Shown here: piece by piece, positions 36,155 to 48,791 of the stretch | Layout: each line of letters opens with the position of its first letter | Numbering within the stretch: position 1 is the stretch's first letter | Source of the DNA: Metopolophium dirhodum | Lineage: Eukaryota > Arthropoda > Insecta > Hemiptera > Aphididae | Assembly: GCF_019925205.1 (NCBI RefSeq) | Contig: NC_083568.1 | Span: forward strand, 8,120,393-8,184,392 | Direction: 5' to 3' | Length of the DNA stretch: 64,000 nt | Translations under genes and position numbers: made by a program | Notes under the pieces: model-generated | The model's input: the letters and a program-made list of their open reading frames with translations, nothing else | What the model was told of the DNA's origin: nothing | Databases searched by the model: none

Positions 36155-39136
36155 ATGGAACCGGAACAAAATCAGAACGGTGGTGGCAGACCAACCACTA
36201 CCGTCACCGCCATCACCACCGCCTCCGCCACCGCCACCGCTACTACTACAACCACAAACGCAACCGCTACCGTCTACGGCGACCAACAGGCTGTAGAGGC
36301 TGCGCTAAATGAGTTCATCGATAAAATGACACCCCGTGTTAACGTGTTGGAGAACGAAGTGATGTACGCATGGCGAGCTCTGGACTTATTGTCAGACGAG
36401 TACGTGAAAATGTGGGAGCGTATCGAAAAACTCGAAACCATTATTCAGAATCAACAGTCTGTCATCGGCCAAATGGTTGAGATATGTGCAGAGCCGATTA
36501 CATCTCCGTCTACATACATGGGACCACCGGAAGTTGGTGACCGTCCCGCACTGAGTATGATATGGGAGGAATCGGAAGGCAGCAGTAGTAATGGTACTAA
36601 AAAGCCGTTGGAACAGAGGGACGTGGATTATAGAGCGTACGAAGACCGGCTATTAAATGAAGACCAGGAAAAAATGGATTCCGTCGAGTCTGCCAAAGAG
36701 ATTTTCGAAAATATAGAGCAAATGGAGAGAAATATGCGACAACTGTACGCCGAAGCCCAATTGGACAGTTGGAACGACGAGACGGAAAGAGCAGCAGCTG
36801 CTATAGATTTTTATCCAATTAACAAGCCACTCACGTCATCGGTGGGAAACTTACAAAATCGTATGTATCCTTACACGTCTCCGTCCATTCGATCGCTTCC
36901 CACGATCCCAAAATGCGAAGAACCCGGGTACAGGTCACCGACGTTATTTATGGATACAACGTCACAATCAACTTACATGGACGACTCGTATCAGCCACAA
37001 TCACCACCCGGTAGTCCACCACCTCCAGCCCCCGAGGATCCCGTATTTCCCAGATCGCTGTCATCCGCACTGTCACTGAGCTTGCGTCAATTTCACAATT
37101 CCACCAAAGAACTTAATTCGCTTCATCAGTTTCACAGTTCTACTAAGGATCTGGACACCATGCACCAATTTCATAATTCCTCCAAAGACTTGGACGCGTT
37201 ACACCAACACCGAGCAGGTGCCATAGTCACGGCCAATAAATCCGATTCCGGTCTGTCATCAATGAGTGGCGGGTTATTGTCCAGCTATGAAAAATCTCCA
37301 TGTTCGCCAGGAAAACGAGTATTTGATCAATCATATCAGATCTCGGTGGCTGGTCCATCCGGATTAACGGTAGTAACGTGCGTAACCACTGCATTTGACA
37401 CCGATTATCCGTACTATGATCGGTCGACAGGAGTGTATTCGACGGCAGGTCAAGGGTATAAGTACCAGACTACTAACGCACAACAGTCATCCATATCTAA
37501 CGTACCGGACCTGTTGGACGTAATGTCGTACAAAGAATACAAAAAACCCACGGATAGACCATATTCTGGTATGACAGATGCGTTAACCTATTATCCAAGT
37601 ACCATGAACGATACGTACTATGGTAGAGAAAACGACAGGCCAGATAATAATCCCAGGTATAGGTATGTGACGACGCCTAACTTTCAGATCCGTTGTGAAG
37701 ATGACGGTTCAAGAAGGGAAGAAAAAACGAAAAAATCTAAACGTAATATAATCAAATCAGCCATGAACTCGGTCAGTAGTTCGGTGAGCAATTGGTTTCC
37801 CGATGTGCACTTGCCGCAACGGCATCGATCTCATTCACTGCCGGGTGGCTTGGAAAGGGAACCCGATGCGGTTTCCGTACACAGTGAGACAGCGACTACA
37901 TCAAAACCGCGTAGTTGGAACACACAAAGGCACGGTAGTCGTAAGAAAAAAAAATCAATTGTGTCCACCATGTCTGGGCTGTTACATAAAACCGCTAAAC
38001 CTGCCCCTTTTCAGAGCTCCTATTCAATAGCAGATCCAGAATTTGCGGAAAATGAATGGACTCAGTTAAAAGCTGGAGATAGGCCAACGCCACCAGAACC
38101 ACCAACACCCCTGCAACCACCAGAGCCAGCTAACATTACCATAGAGCCGCAGGAGGAAGAGGCACAAGAACAAATTAATGAAATTCAGTTACCAGCTGAA
38201 ATGTTCAATGGTCCGACTAAAGAATTTGCAGTATCCAGAAAGTTGAGTAAATATAGAGAACACTGTAAGCTATCAAATGGAGTGGCCGAAGGGGAATCGT
38301 CAGTAATTCCAGTAGAAAAACGTAACAAATCATTAGAAGAACAGCCTGTTAAACCTCACGAAGAGTTTGTGCAGCCAATGAATAATATAAGAAATTTTAA
38401 AATGTCATCTAGACAAGCAAGCTTAGAGGTACCGTGGGCTGGAAAAGGATCTGCGGACACTGAAGATGATAGTAGAAGCAATCATTCGTGGAGAAGTACA
38501 TCTAGAATTTCGTCAAGACGGCAAAGTACTGAAGAAAGCATCGATAGTGATGATGAATGGTATTGTTATGAACTAAAACAATTAGAAGAACTAGAGAAAA
38601 AAACTCATTTTGAACGGGTATTTGGGCCACCTATGTTACCACCACCCAGTGCTCGAAGTGAATCATCCATACTTATATCTAAAGTAGATTTTAAAGAAAA
38701 AATGTCTAAGGCCATTGAAGACATAAGAAGACAATCAGTAGACGAATCGTTCAACGAGGATGCTTTCGAACAAGAGCAATCCTTGGATACTGTCATTGAA
38801 GAGGAATTAATACAAGATGACGGACCTATAAGGTTCAAGTTAATGAAAGTACCGGATACTCCGGGTGGCATTAGAAGGGATCTTCCAGGTCAAGACCTAG
38901 ACCTGGAACCGGAACAGGAACCGGAACAGGAAACGGAAACGGCCGACGAACAAATGGTCGTTGAAGAGGACGAAAGTCCCGGTACACCGTCATTGCCCAG
39001 GTTTAAATTTGATAAAAACGATTTAGTAGATAAAGAAGAGAGTGGCAGTAAATGGAAAATCGTGAAAGCTCTCAAGGAAAAAAAACCCGACGAGATAAAC
39101 CAGGATATTGGACCTCCACCTACTCCGATTATCGAG
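36155..39136 (+). CDS. Large disordered scaffold-like protein, N-terminal coding exon (possible Unc-13-type N-terminus)
   Basis: This exon encodes the first 994 residues; coding ends in phase 0 at GAG|GTAA (GT at 39137). The start is supported by an in-frame TGA at 36116 and good context (gacATGg). Seen in order: Thr/Ala-rich tract (14-40); predicted coiled coil (about 44-110); a second acidic helical segment (155-212); Pro/Ser-rich region (240-300); three 13-residue repeats of type L-H-Q-F-H-x-S-[ST]-K-[DE]-L (310-348); Tyr-rich region (415-505); two Lys-rich amphipathic patches (521-548 and 594-615); Pro-rich acidic linker (640-680); Ser/Arg patch then SIDSDDEWYCYELKQLEELE (795-814); PEQ repeats (918-926); and KWKIVKALKEKK (966-977), a Trp-anchored basic helix. 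There is no signal peptide or membrane segment. Overall it resembles a long presynaptic or cytoskeletal scaffold N-terminus. Unc-13 is my best guess from the DEWY/LEELE segment and a calmodulin-like helix, but not proven. If the intron is retained, the frame ends at 39211 after 24 extra residues. Confidence 0.93.
37082..37198 (+). repeat. Three coding 39-bp tandem repeats
   Basis: Codons 310-348 of the large protein hold three units of 13 residues (RQFHNSTKELNS, HQFHSSTKDLDT and HQFHNSSKDLDA, each preceded by Leu or Met), followed by a partial LHQH. The nucleotide units have diverged at synonymous sites, so the array is old and kept at the protein level. Confidence 0.85.
38905..38945 (+). repeat. 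Short coding 12-bp-type repeats (Pro-Glu-Gln)
   Basis: Near-identical ccggaacagga units encode PEQ/TET repeats around residues 918-928 of the large protein. Confidence 0.6.
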
Positions 39137-41055
39137 GTAAATTTAAAATATGTTTATTTATTTATTGTGTACTCTGATTTTAAATTTAAAACGATTTTCA
39201 GTTTGAATTGACTAGTTGTATATATTTAAACAATGAAATATAATCACAGTAGTACATAAAATATAATAATAATACTGTGATATATAGTTGCCTATTTTAT
39301 TTTAATGGATATTCAAATTAAACCATTTTACTGTACTATTGTAGTTATATATTAAATTATATATTTAAAAGAAGATTAAATCGTAGTTCAAATAATGTAA
39401 ATTTTGAAATTATATTAAGTGAAATGTTTATTACAATAATAATAAGATACGTTATATAATTATAAAACAAAAGAGATAAAATAGGTACTTCTTGTCAAAT
39501 AAATTAATATAAAAATAAAAATAAAAATAAAAATAAAAATAAAAATAAATGTTTATAATATACATATAATTTTTATAACTAAATACAAAGTAGACACAAT
39601 TCTGCACTCGCTTAAGCATAAAATTAATCAAATAAAGATTAAACCTTTTAAACTCATGAAATATAAATTTATATTATTACATACTAATAAAATTCCACGG
39701 AAACTGTTGAATTTTTTCGCTTTAAAAATGTATCAATTTTTTTATCAAAAGTTATTAACCGTTTGTTATTACTATAATCAAACCGTAAAAAATAACTATA
39801 TTTTTCCTCACAAATTTACTGAAATAGTAAAAAAAAATATTTTTTTATTTATTTGGATAGTATTAAGATATTATTTTATATTTTAAATTATTAAAAAAAA
39901 AAATGCCATAAGGATTTAGTTTTATTAAAACTAATGTCTCTAAACCGATAAAGTATAACATAAATAACTTTAATATTATTATAAACTTTATTTTAAATAT
40001 ATTTTATAGCCAAGTTTTAATTTATTTAAAGTTGATACAGTATCTTTACAAAATTCATTTCTTGAAAATGAAAAAACTCGGCTTATTATGAAACTTCTTA
40101 TAAAGAATTAATGTATAAATATTATATTGAACCCGATGAACCGACGGTTTCTGTACATGATTTTATTCCTATACTACAACACTTTTAACTATTATCTATA
40201 ATATCAAGGGTGTCCATAATCTATTTATCCGATTACAACTAATTTTCTAATTAGTATTTTCTAAAACCAAATGTTGTGTATTAAAATCAATGTAATCGTA
40301 AATTTTAAAAACTGAATTATTAATTTCCATTTAATGGTAATTGGTTAGGTAAATCGGTGGATAATACAATATAATAAAATATAATATCAAACATAAAAAT
40401 TAATACATTAAGATTATTAAACTCGTAGATTAGGTTTTAGTATTCCGCCGTTTTCGCCTCGATGAATAGCAGCCGTTTTAACCAGCTTTTCAATACGTTT
40501 AACAATGTATTATAATGAAGTCCTTGATTTACCCCCTAAATAAAAAAAAAAACAACTGTGAACAGAAAATAAGAACGCGTTGAGCTCGTGTGTGACGAAA
40601 TATTATGTACAACGCCGGTATTCCAATACTGAATTATTAAAGACCACCCAGAGAGGATCCAAATATTATTGCCTAGTTTTTATCACCGTTTATATACGTT
40701 GACCCGGTACGACACCGCCTGCAGCTTAACCGAGGTTATTGTTATTATTATTGTTATTGTTATTATGGATATAATCGACCGTTAAATTAATAATATTATC
40801 GTTATAGACGACGACGACATGGATCAGGGAGAGGTCGGCATCGGTCGGGCGCCGTGCCCCTGTCGTCGAATTAGCGCGGCGCGTTACCAACACGTGCGGG
40901 ACGTGCCTCGATCAATCGAATTTCGGCCGTCGTCGTCGCGCAATAAATATTTACCCTGATGCAATTATAATTTAGACAATGTATATAAATCGAAACAAGA
41001 TAACCGAGGTCACGTATAATAATATGATTATGGCGTTATAATATTATTAGTATTA
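39137..41055 (+). other. Start of presumed long intron
   Basis: The donor GTAAAT at 39137 is followed by strongly AT-rich sequence with no coding signal. It holds an (AAAAAT)n tract at 39511-39550 and many A/T runs. A GC-richer patch at about 40800-40950 shows no exon-like frame. The presumed intron runs to 62290, which would be about 23.2 kb. Confidence 0.45.
39511..39550 (+). repeat. (AAAAAT)n microsatellite
   Basis: Six to seven perfect 6-bp units. Confidence 0.9.
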
Positions 41056-41173
41056 TTACAATGAATGTACGCGCGCACGGTGTCTGCGAAGGTGCGCTGC
41101 TGCAGTGTAAAACGCATTCACTCCGGGTCACGGGAAAACTATTAATATTAATTGATTTCGGTAGAATATGTAG

Positions 41174-41254
41174 GAGGACGACGAAGACGATGATGATGAT
41201 GGTGATGATTATGATGATGATGATGATGATAATGATGACGATGATGACGACGAT
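41174..41254 (+). repeat. Imperfect (GAT/GAC)n array
   Basis: About 80 bp of GAT with GAC, GGT and AAT variants. It would encode poly-Asp in one frame, but no exon context is seen. Confidence 0.85.
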
Positions 41255-44200
41255 GCATATTTAATCTGCAACCGAATTTCGAGTGTGCATTTATTTTTAT
41301 TATTATTATTGTTATCGTCAATATTTTTGCAATCATTATTGTTATAATTATTTTTATACCATTTTTTTTTTCATTTTTACTCTCCCTCGTGTGTGTAAAA
41401 CGCATTGGGGAGATACTACAACAGACAAATTAATATTCAAAACGTAATTTAATTTTTGGCCAGCCGCATAATCATATTTAACATATTGTCTTTCGAAATT
41501 AGTTCATGCACGTTTGTCGAAAACGTTTCGAGCACCTTTTAACGGTTCCCCGTTGCAAAATAAACACGGCGTAGTAGTAGGTAACTCAATATAATAATAT
41601 CACATGTATACAAATTTAAAAGCAACGTCTGGGCGGGAGTGTGTGCGGGATTAAACGGATTACGTAGCTCAATCAGATTAACAATTACGGTCGCGAGTAG
41701 GGCAGGTAAAAAAAAAAATTTCCAACGGGTGTGTCAAAATAATATATATTTAAACAACAATGCTCTCTGTATAACATGTACACTGCACAGTCATTGTTGG
41801 CTTCGCGCCACGATGATCAAAATACCGTGTAACACGGCGCAGTGTGTATGCAAAACTAATTCCGTCCGTGTCGAAATCAACGTACCTTTGTGTGCGGTGG
41901 TTTTTTTTATTTATCATCAATTATTTCACTCGCCGTTCTCCGCCCCGAGTGCGTAAGTCGTCGTGCACAACACATAATAATATAATACTACTACATAATA
42001 TTATTATACTACGCGATATACCTATCGTTTGAAGTATATTATTTCTGAATGGGCCCGCGGTTTCGTTCCACTAATAATTTATTAAACGGTTGGTCGATTG
42101 AAAAGCGGCAGTCGTTATCGTAATAATATTATAATGTTATTATATTACGCCAAAACCAAACGTATTGATTAGGTTCTCATAGATTAACATTATAATAGCT
42201 CGTACGACGTGTTATGCGCACCTAGTATACCTATGCATGAGCGAATGTAATTGATTTAAAACAATTTTGTTTTTGAGTTAAAACATTTCGATTGAAAACT
42301 CCACGGGTGATATTTAATTATAAAATATACAAAACGTAAGGTTACGAAATAGTTCTACTGATAAGGTTTACGGATCTCTGGCTTTAAGTGCTCAGAGGGA
42401 GATATTGGTTTTAATATAAATATTAGGAACGTGTGATTTTTAGGTCAGTGGAAAAGTTCTAAAAGATTTACACGATGAAAGATATTAGGAAACAAACACA
42501 TATTATACTTTTCACGCGTCAATAATAATGACAAAACAATCAAATCAACAAAAAATAAAAAAAAAATATTTATCTTCCGTTTTCCCAAAATATTTCTGAT
42601 TAATATCGTAACAATAGTTCCCATGAATATTTTTTTAAAACCAAAGAATAATTTTGTCAATCAATTCAATTAGACTGTAAATCTGTGCTTCGATTTTTTT
42701 TCTATTTATATGAATATCAATAGAATATGAAAAAAAATCACTGTGTCGCATTCGAGTATAATTTATAAGTTATAACCCACTAATATACATATTTGTACAT
42801 TTAAAATTATAATAGGTATTTATATTTTAATAATAAATATTAAATGTGCATTGATAATTGTCTACATTGACATTTATATCAATTTCTGTAGGACTACGTT
42901 AACTACCCAATTTTAAAGATACGATATTATTAAAGGTATAATGGGATAACTATAAAACGAGAAAATGTAATATACAGGGATAGAGTGGCTTGCTGGAGTG
43001 GGTGTCATTAAATTTGAAAGGAATGATATATATCATTGTATTTGGAAAACCATTCTGAGCGAAGCTCTAAACGGGTGCTTGATTACATTTCTTCACAGCT
43101 CTTTTCGCAGTTCTTCGCGATTTTCTGAAATTGACCCATCTAAAGTGCAATCAGTGTTCAATCAAAGCTGCTGTGTAAAACTTTTTTTTAGCTTTTTGCT
43201 GTCCAAAAAACTATTTGCCAAAAAATAAAAATCCCAATATCACTGAAACACCAACATATATAGGCATTCTCACTTTTTCAGATGGACACGTCATAATATT
43301 ACATATTCTGAATATGATATATTCACACATTTGATGTTAAAATTATGTATATTGCATTTATACATTTATAAGCTGAATTTCAAATCAATCTTTCGTCAAT
43401 AAACGAACTCTATAGTTAACCTCTAAGGCAAATCAAAGCACAGCTTAATAACGCTAAAATAGAAAAAAATTCAAAAAACTAATGTATCTAGCATTTTAGA
43501 TTGCTTAATTATTATTCATTATTTTCTTAAAAAATATTAAGAAATACAAAAAAATTACTCTCTATAGTTAAAAAAAGCGCAAATACATACCGAAAAAATA
43601 TCAGTCATCTTCACGTTCCATTTATAGTTTTAATTGAAAATATTAATGGATTCCATAGACAATATTTTTATTTACTTAAAATAAAACTTTAATAATTACG
43701 GTTATTAATTATTATTTTTCAAATACACTTAATATTACTTCATTAGTTTTTAATTTAAAGTTTTGTTTATATTCTATTATACTTGATCTATAAATCATTA
43801 ATTAATAAATAAAGTAACTTAACTGTTTCCCACAATTTATCTTCAACCAATTACTGTCATACGACTATGTTAGGTATATTTATGGTGTTTGAATTTCATA
43901 AAATTATTTAAGTTTTATAAAACTTGGTAAAATTGCATTTAGTAACAATGTCAAGATAGTATATACGTATACATTGTTTTATATTTTATTTAATAATTAG
44001 TAATTTTTTTCATAAAAAAAATCTTTAATAATACACAAACTTGTCATAGATTTTAAGCGGTTATTCTTTTATATTCATTAAATTGAATTTGTACGTGTCG
44101 AGAAGCGTAGAATCTGTCAACACGAAAACGTGCGAATATAGTCTCTATCATATATAATTTCACCTTAAAGATTGACTACCGCGTCCAGATGCTCTTAAAT

Positions 44201-44308
44201 CAAAGTGTATAGACAGAATGATTGATGTGCAGATAAGCTTGCGATTAACTTGACAATGGTTATCATTATATTGTATCATCGTAAGTCAAATATAATAGGA
44301 TAACGTTA

Positions 44309-44349
44309 TAATAATAATAATGATGATGATGATGATGATAGTGATGATG
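44309..44349 (+). repeat. (ATA)n/(GAT)n compound microsatellite
   Basis: ATA units pass directly into GAT units. Confidence 0.85.
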
Positions 44350-45404
44350 TCATAAAGAAACATATATACATGACAGATGATTTGAGATATAACTCGGTTT
44401 ATACGGTGGGAATTATTATTAAAAACATTAAAACCCGAGAGCTTCATTATTCTTATTCCCGTGCGTGCGTTATGCTCGTATATAGTGACAGTTGTTCGCT
44501 TATAATGCGTATTAGTAATATAACAAAAAGAGCTAACAACTTTTTAAGCACAAAGCTAAAACTTTCCTAAATAACTGTTTTTGTTATCCCAAAAGTCTCC
44601 TAAACACTGGACTATGCTTTATTAAAGTTTTCCGTTCTTTTCTGCCGTTTTGTACATTTTTGAACAAAAGCTATTTGTACACAACAATAGACGCCATATC
44701 ATAGTATGTGAAACGATATCCAATTCAAACAGCACTAGATTTCATAATCCAAAATGTTTCCCTTATTCTATCGTTTGTTTTTGTTGTATTTTCTTTCAGT
44801 TATATTTTCTTAAATCAAAATCATAATGGTTTTTCATTCGTGTCGATATGAAGGTAAAAAAAAAATAAAACTTTCGTTAAAATAATAGAAAAACAATAAC
44901 TCATTCCAGTCAAATGCTTTTCACTATATAATAGATTACCCAACTGGAAATATTTCCTTTAAACTAATCATAAATGAATATAACTCACACGATTAAATAT
45001 TTTATGAAATATAAATTTCACTTTATTCCCATTATAATGATTATCGAAAACATACGCATGCGAGTACCGTCTAAAAAAATACACTTTTTTTTATTTTCAT
45101 AGAGTGTTTGTGTTGTAAAATATTATACCATCGATAAATTTAACAAATTAAAATAATTATTTTTACGAACGAATTTCACAAATCTCAAGCAGCTGATGTC
45201 ATGAGTAATTTATACGCAGCCATTCGGATATTGTGTCTTAAAGGTTTTCTCGTATTTTTATTTTCTTTTAATCGCGAATGATTGATGTAAAAGACGTGTC
45301 CGAAACGTTTAAAAACACGAAATAATAAATTTCAATTGTTCTCGCAATGATCATTTATAATTGTCTCCGGCGATTAATTTGTACGTTGCTGGAATACGCG
45401 TGTA

Positions 45405-45408
<4 letters not shown>

Positions 45409-45437
<29 letters not shown>
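45409..45437 (+). repeat. (TA)n microsatellite
   Basis: About 14 perfect TA units. Confidence 0.85.
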
Positions 45438-45444
<7 letters not shown>

Positions 45445-45753
45445 TGTATAAGGCGAATTTATACATATAATAATATAACGTCGATGCGATAAAACAATAA
45501 TTAAATTACGATGATAATAATTCAGAACGCCACCAAGGATTCGGGGGGTGCAGTAGACGGGGGGAGGTGAAAATGAGGGTGGTGTATAGAGTGTGAGAGA
45601 GTGTATATAATAATATAGAATTGTATTTAAACGTTAAGTTAATGTAATGGAAACGCGCTCGCGAGAAATTAATAAATCCATATCGTCGTCACCACCGCCG
45701 CCGCTACATTGCCTAACCGTAAATCACCTACGAGGAAACTACTCGTGTTAAGT

Positions 45754-45777
45754 ACACACACACACACACACACACAC
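45754..45777 (+). repeat. (AC)12 microsatellite
   Basis: Twelve uninterrupted AC units. Confidence 0.9.
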
Positions 45778-47603
45778 GCAAATACACTTTGCTTTCATCG
45801 ACATGTGTTATGAAGCTTACATTTTTGGACGGTCGTGTGAGACTTAATTGGATGGATAATAATATTCTAGCTGCGGTGGTATTTATATAATATTATATTT
45901 TTATTGCCGCATTGTGTAGTAATAATTATACTTTTATCATTATGTATAATATGGCCTACACACTGATACTGGTTGTTGTAAAGCATTAATATACTTTTGT
46001 GGCACGCTGTACCTATACTATCTGCCGAGCGTGCGTAATGGTTTTTGAGTTAAAGCTTTTTTACAGAAAGGATTATTATTATACACATTACGCGTCGCGC
46101 CGCGTCCGCGGTTGACGGTGTGTAACTCCGAGCATAAAAAAATGTTTTAAAAAAATCAAATATTATTAGAATAACAATATACCTTTGTACGTTGTGTGGT
46201 GTGCATTATAATACCGTGATATTACGAACTGCGACGTATACTGAAAGTCCGCTACACAGGCGATGGTCGTTTTTAAAATGTATAAAAGCACACGTATAAT
46301 TATTGGTGGATTTAATATGACGAACACGTCATCACGAATATCCGTATCTCGTGCGCGTATGAGCAATACGTTTATATGTATTTTACGAATATAAAAGTAT
46401 CATTTTTTGAAAAATGATTTCCGTTCATATTATGCCAAGGACGGTAACTATAAGTATATAGCACGCACAGTTTGAAAACTTTAGCAACCGTATATGCATT
46501 TTTTAGTAGGTATACGAAATTGTTTGACCGTGTTCTTGACAGATTAAGGCGTCGAGTATGAACTTTTTAAACAAAAACTTCAATACAAAGTTCGGCCGCC
46601 AGTATTTTATGATTTTCAAACATTATTTTAAGATTAGTTCGCCGATATGACATAATGCATTTTTCGATTTTTATTTTTTCCCATCGTGGTCGTATTTTTC
46701 TACTCGCTCCGGTATACAATTTATCCATAGCGTTCGCTCCGCCGTCGACTTGTAACTCGATTGTGATTTTCAGCGACATATTTTCTATTGGACTGTCACT
46801 TATCGATAATACTCACTTGCGCCATAAAGTACCTACCATATAGTATATATAGATATACCTCCCGGTTTATAAATCACAATTTCTGTTTACCGTAGGTATA
46901 TAATTCGTAAAATCAAAGCGTCTTATATATTTATATGGTATTCAATGTATACAAACCATCGGAGTTCGAAGGGAATGAAAAAAAAATGTTGACGTGTCGA
47001 CAAATGTTGGTTATCTGATTTGAAAAAAAAAAAGAAACTCTTCGAGGGGAAAATAATATTATTCCGCTTGGCAAAAATATCGATACAGGATATAATACGC
47101 GTATTATAATAATAATAATAATAATAAATCGATGGCGTTCGACACGCTGCCATAAGAGTAATAACGTACATCGGTTCACTCGTCCAAATAATAATATATT
47201 ATTTATCGTGTAAAAATGCTATTATAATATTTTACACGCCTGTATTTTTTCACATACATGAAAACCACAGAAGGGGTGGAAGGGGTGGCGTTGTGGGTTC
47301 GACGGTCTGGCAGAGAACCACTGTAAAACTCTCCGTAAAACGCATGTAGGTCGCTTTGTGAGTAAAATATGGAGTAAACAATTTTTAATTGATACGGTTT
47401 TCAGCTCATCAAAAATATTATATTTTGAATTATGTCCAATCAACGCCTGAAGGAAAAAATTGTGTCACCTCGCAAAGAAAAAATTTACTATCACTAAACT
47501 AGTATTAGTACTGCTGTCACTGGTTCTGGTACCTTTGTGGCTTTGCGCACTCACGAAACCGAATTGTGGTGTTGTAATAATTTACTTTTAGAATAGTTAT
47601 AGA

Positions 47604-47734
47604 CCCAAGGCCATGCTCAGAACAAACATTCGGAAGGGTTATGAAATATTGTAAAAAAAAAACTAATATTAAGTCTACGTTAATTTTTGTAATCTGAGAA
47701 AATGTTTGAAGGTGCCCCCCCCCCCCCCCCCCCC
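47604..47734 (+). repeat. Copy 2 of C-run-terminated dispersed repeat
   Basis: It begins gacccaaggccatg...cagaacaaacattcggaaggg and ends in an uninterrupted C20 run (47715-47734). It resembles 23178-23430 in order of motifs and in the terminal C run, with considerable divergence. Confidence 0.4.
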
Positions 47735-47807
47735 GAAGGGCATGTCTTTGGTTGTAGCCTGTTCTTGATAGTTTTTAATAATATTAATTATTTAAAATTT
47801 CCTATTG

Positions 47808-47866
47808 GCCGGCGTGTTGTATAGGCAATTTCGGTACATATTTGTGTAGGAAGCTTTTGATGGCAT
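47808..47866 (-). repeat. 60-bp dispersed repeat, copy 2 (inverted)
   Basis: Read on the minus strand it matches 23672-23731. The final 30 nt (gtacc..aaattgcc...gccggc) have a single mismatch, and the preceding 30 nt are clearly related. It lies about 75 bp beyond a C-run repeat, as copy 1 also lies near one. Confidence 0.8.
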
Positions 47867-48653
47867 TTCGTTGGTCTCGTCCGACGAAAACCCAAATAAA
47901 TTATTTTATTCATTTAAATATAAATGGTTATTGCTTACATATTGTTATTTTCGTTTGTGCTTTTGAAGATGGCACGATATGAATATTTTGCAGCGTCAAA
48001 AACATACTACCATAACCGCACTGCAAGTATCGAGGTCGCGTATTATTCACGAATTGCGTGTGTGTATTTGTTTGGATTTCACCAACTACGTTCGGCTCAT
48101 GACGAATCGTTATCATAAAATACGTATGTTTACTCTTATGATGGAAAAAATAAATAAATAAATACCCAACTCAGTAATTATATACAATAAGGAAATAAAT
48201 GTACATAAGTATAATTATATATTATACACTTATATATACTTAATATAATAACTGGCGTTGAAACTCTACAATATATTTATGTATATTATATTATATAAAA
48301 ATGGGAAATGGCGTACTACGTGTTTAAAGTCAAATTCGCTGAGCCGATAGAATACGCGTTTGTCAAAAAAAAAAAAAGCAAAAAGCAATTTGTCGTCAAA
48401 AACTAACCGCGCCAGTCCTGGTAACCGCGTGTTATTACACTCGTTCTCTTCTCTGTGTCCGTCTCTCTCTCTCTCTCTCTCTCAATCTATCCTCCGACCC
48501 TCGTCACATATATATATATAGGTTAGGTATACGTACAATGTATATAAAATATTATGTGTGACGCACGTAGTATAGTTTAAGCAAGTGTACAGTCGTAGAG
48601 ATTAGGTGACACATGTTTGTAGCGTGGCAGGCCGAAAAGTTTTTGCGCCGACC

Positions 48654-48677
48654 GAGAGAGAGAGAGAGAGAGAGAGA
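48654..48677 (+). repeat. (GA)12 microsatellite
   Basis: Twelve perfect GA units. A (TC)n tract of similar length lies about 170 bp upstream (48462-48483), so the two are complementary. Confidence 0.9.
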
Positions 48678-48766
48678 TGGACGCCACCACCGCGCGGTGA
48701 TTATTCGTCGGCCTCAGCGGCGGCTGTGGCAAAGTCGGCATGACACGTACGGCACCTATTGTAATG

Positions 48767-48791
48767 CGGGGGGTGTATTACACACCCCCCG
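48767..48791. repeat. Short perfect hairpin, GC-rich
   Basis: Arms cggggggtgt and acaccccccg (10 bp) flank a 5-nt loop. Confidence 0.75.

Larger units (their letters stand above)
41056..47603 (+). other. Presumed intronic DNA
   Basis: No exon could be supported. It contains the GAT/GAC array (41174-41254), a second (GAT)n tract (44309-44349), a (TA)n tract (45409-45437) and a (CA)12 tract (45754-45777). The segment at about 42970-43230 (aaaccattctgagcgaagct and following) has the texture of a decayed interspersed repeat. Confidence 0.45.

Noticed and set aside
42970..43230. ORF-like segment with aaaccattctgagcgaagct
   Set aside because: As a gene: no ATG start. It more likely belongs to an interspersed repeat, but no second copy in the window confirms that.
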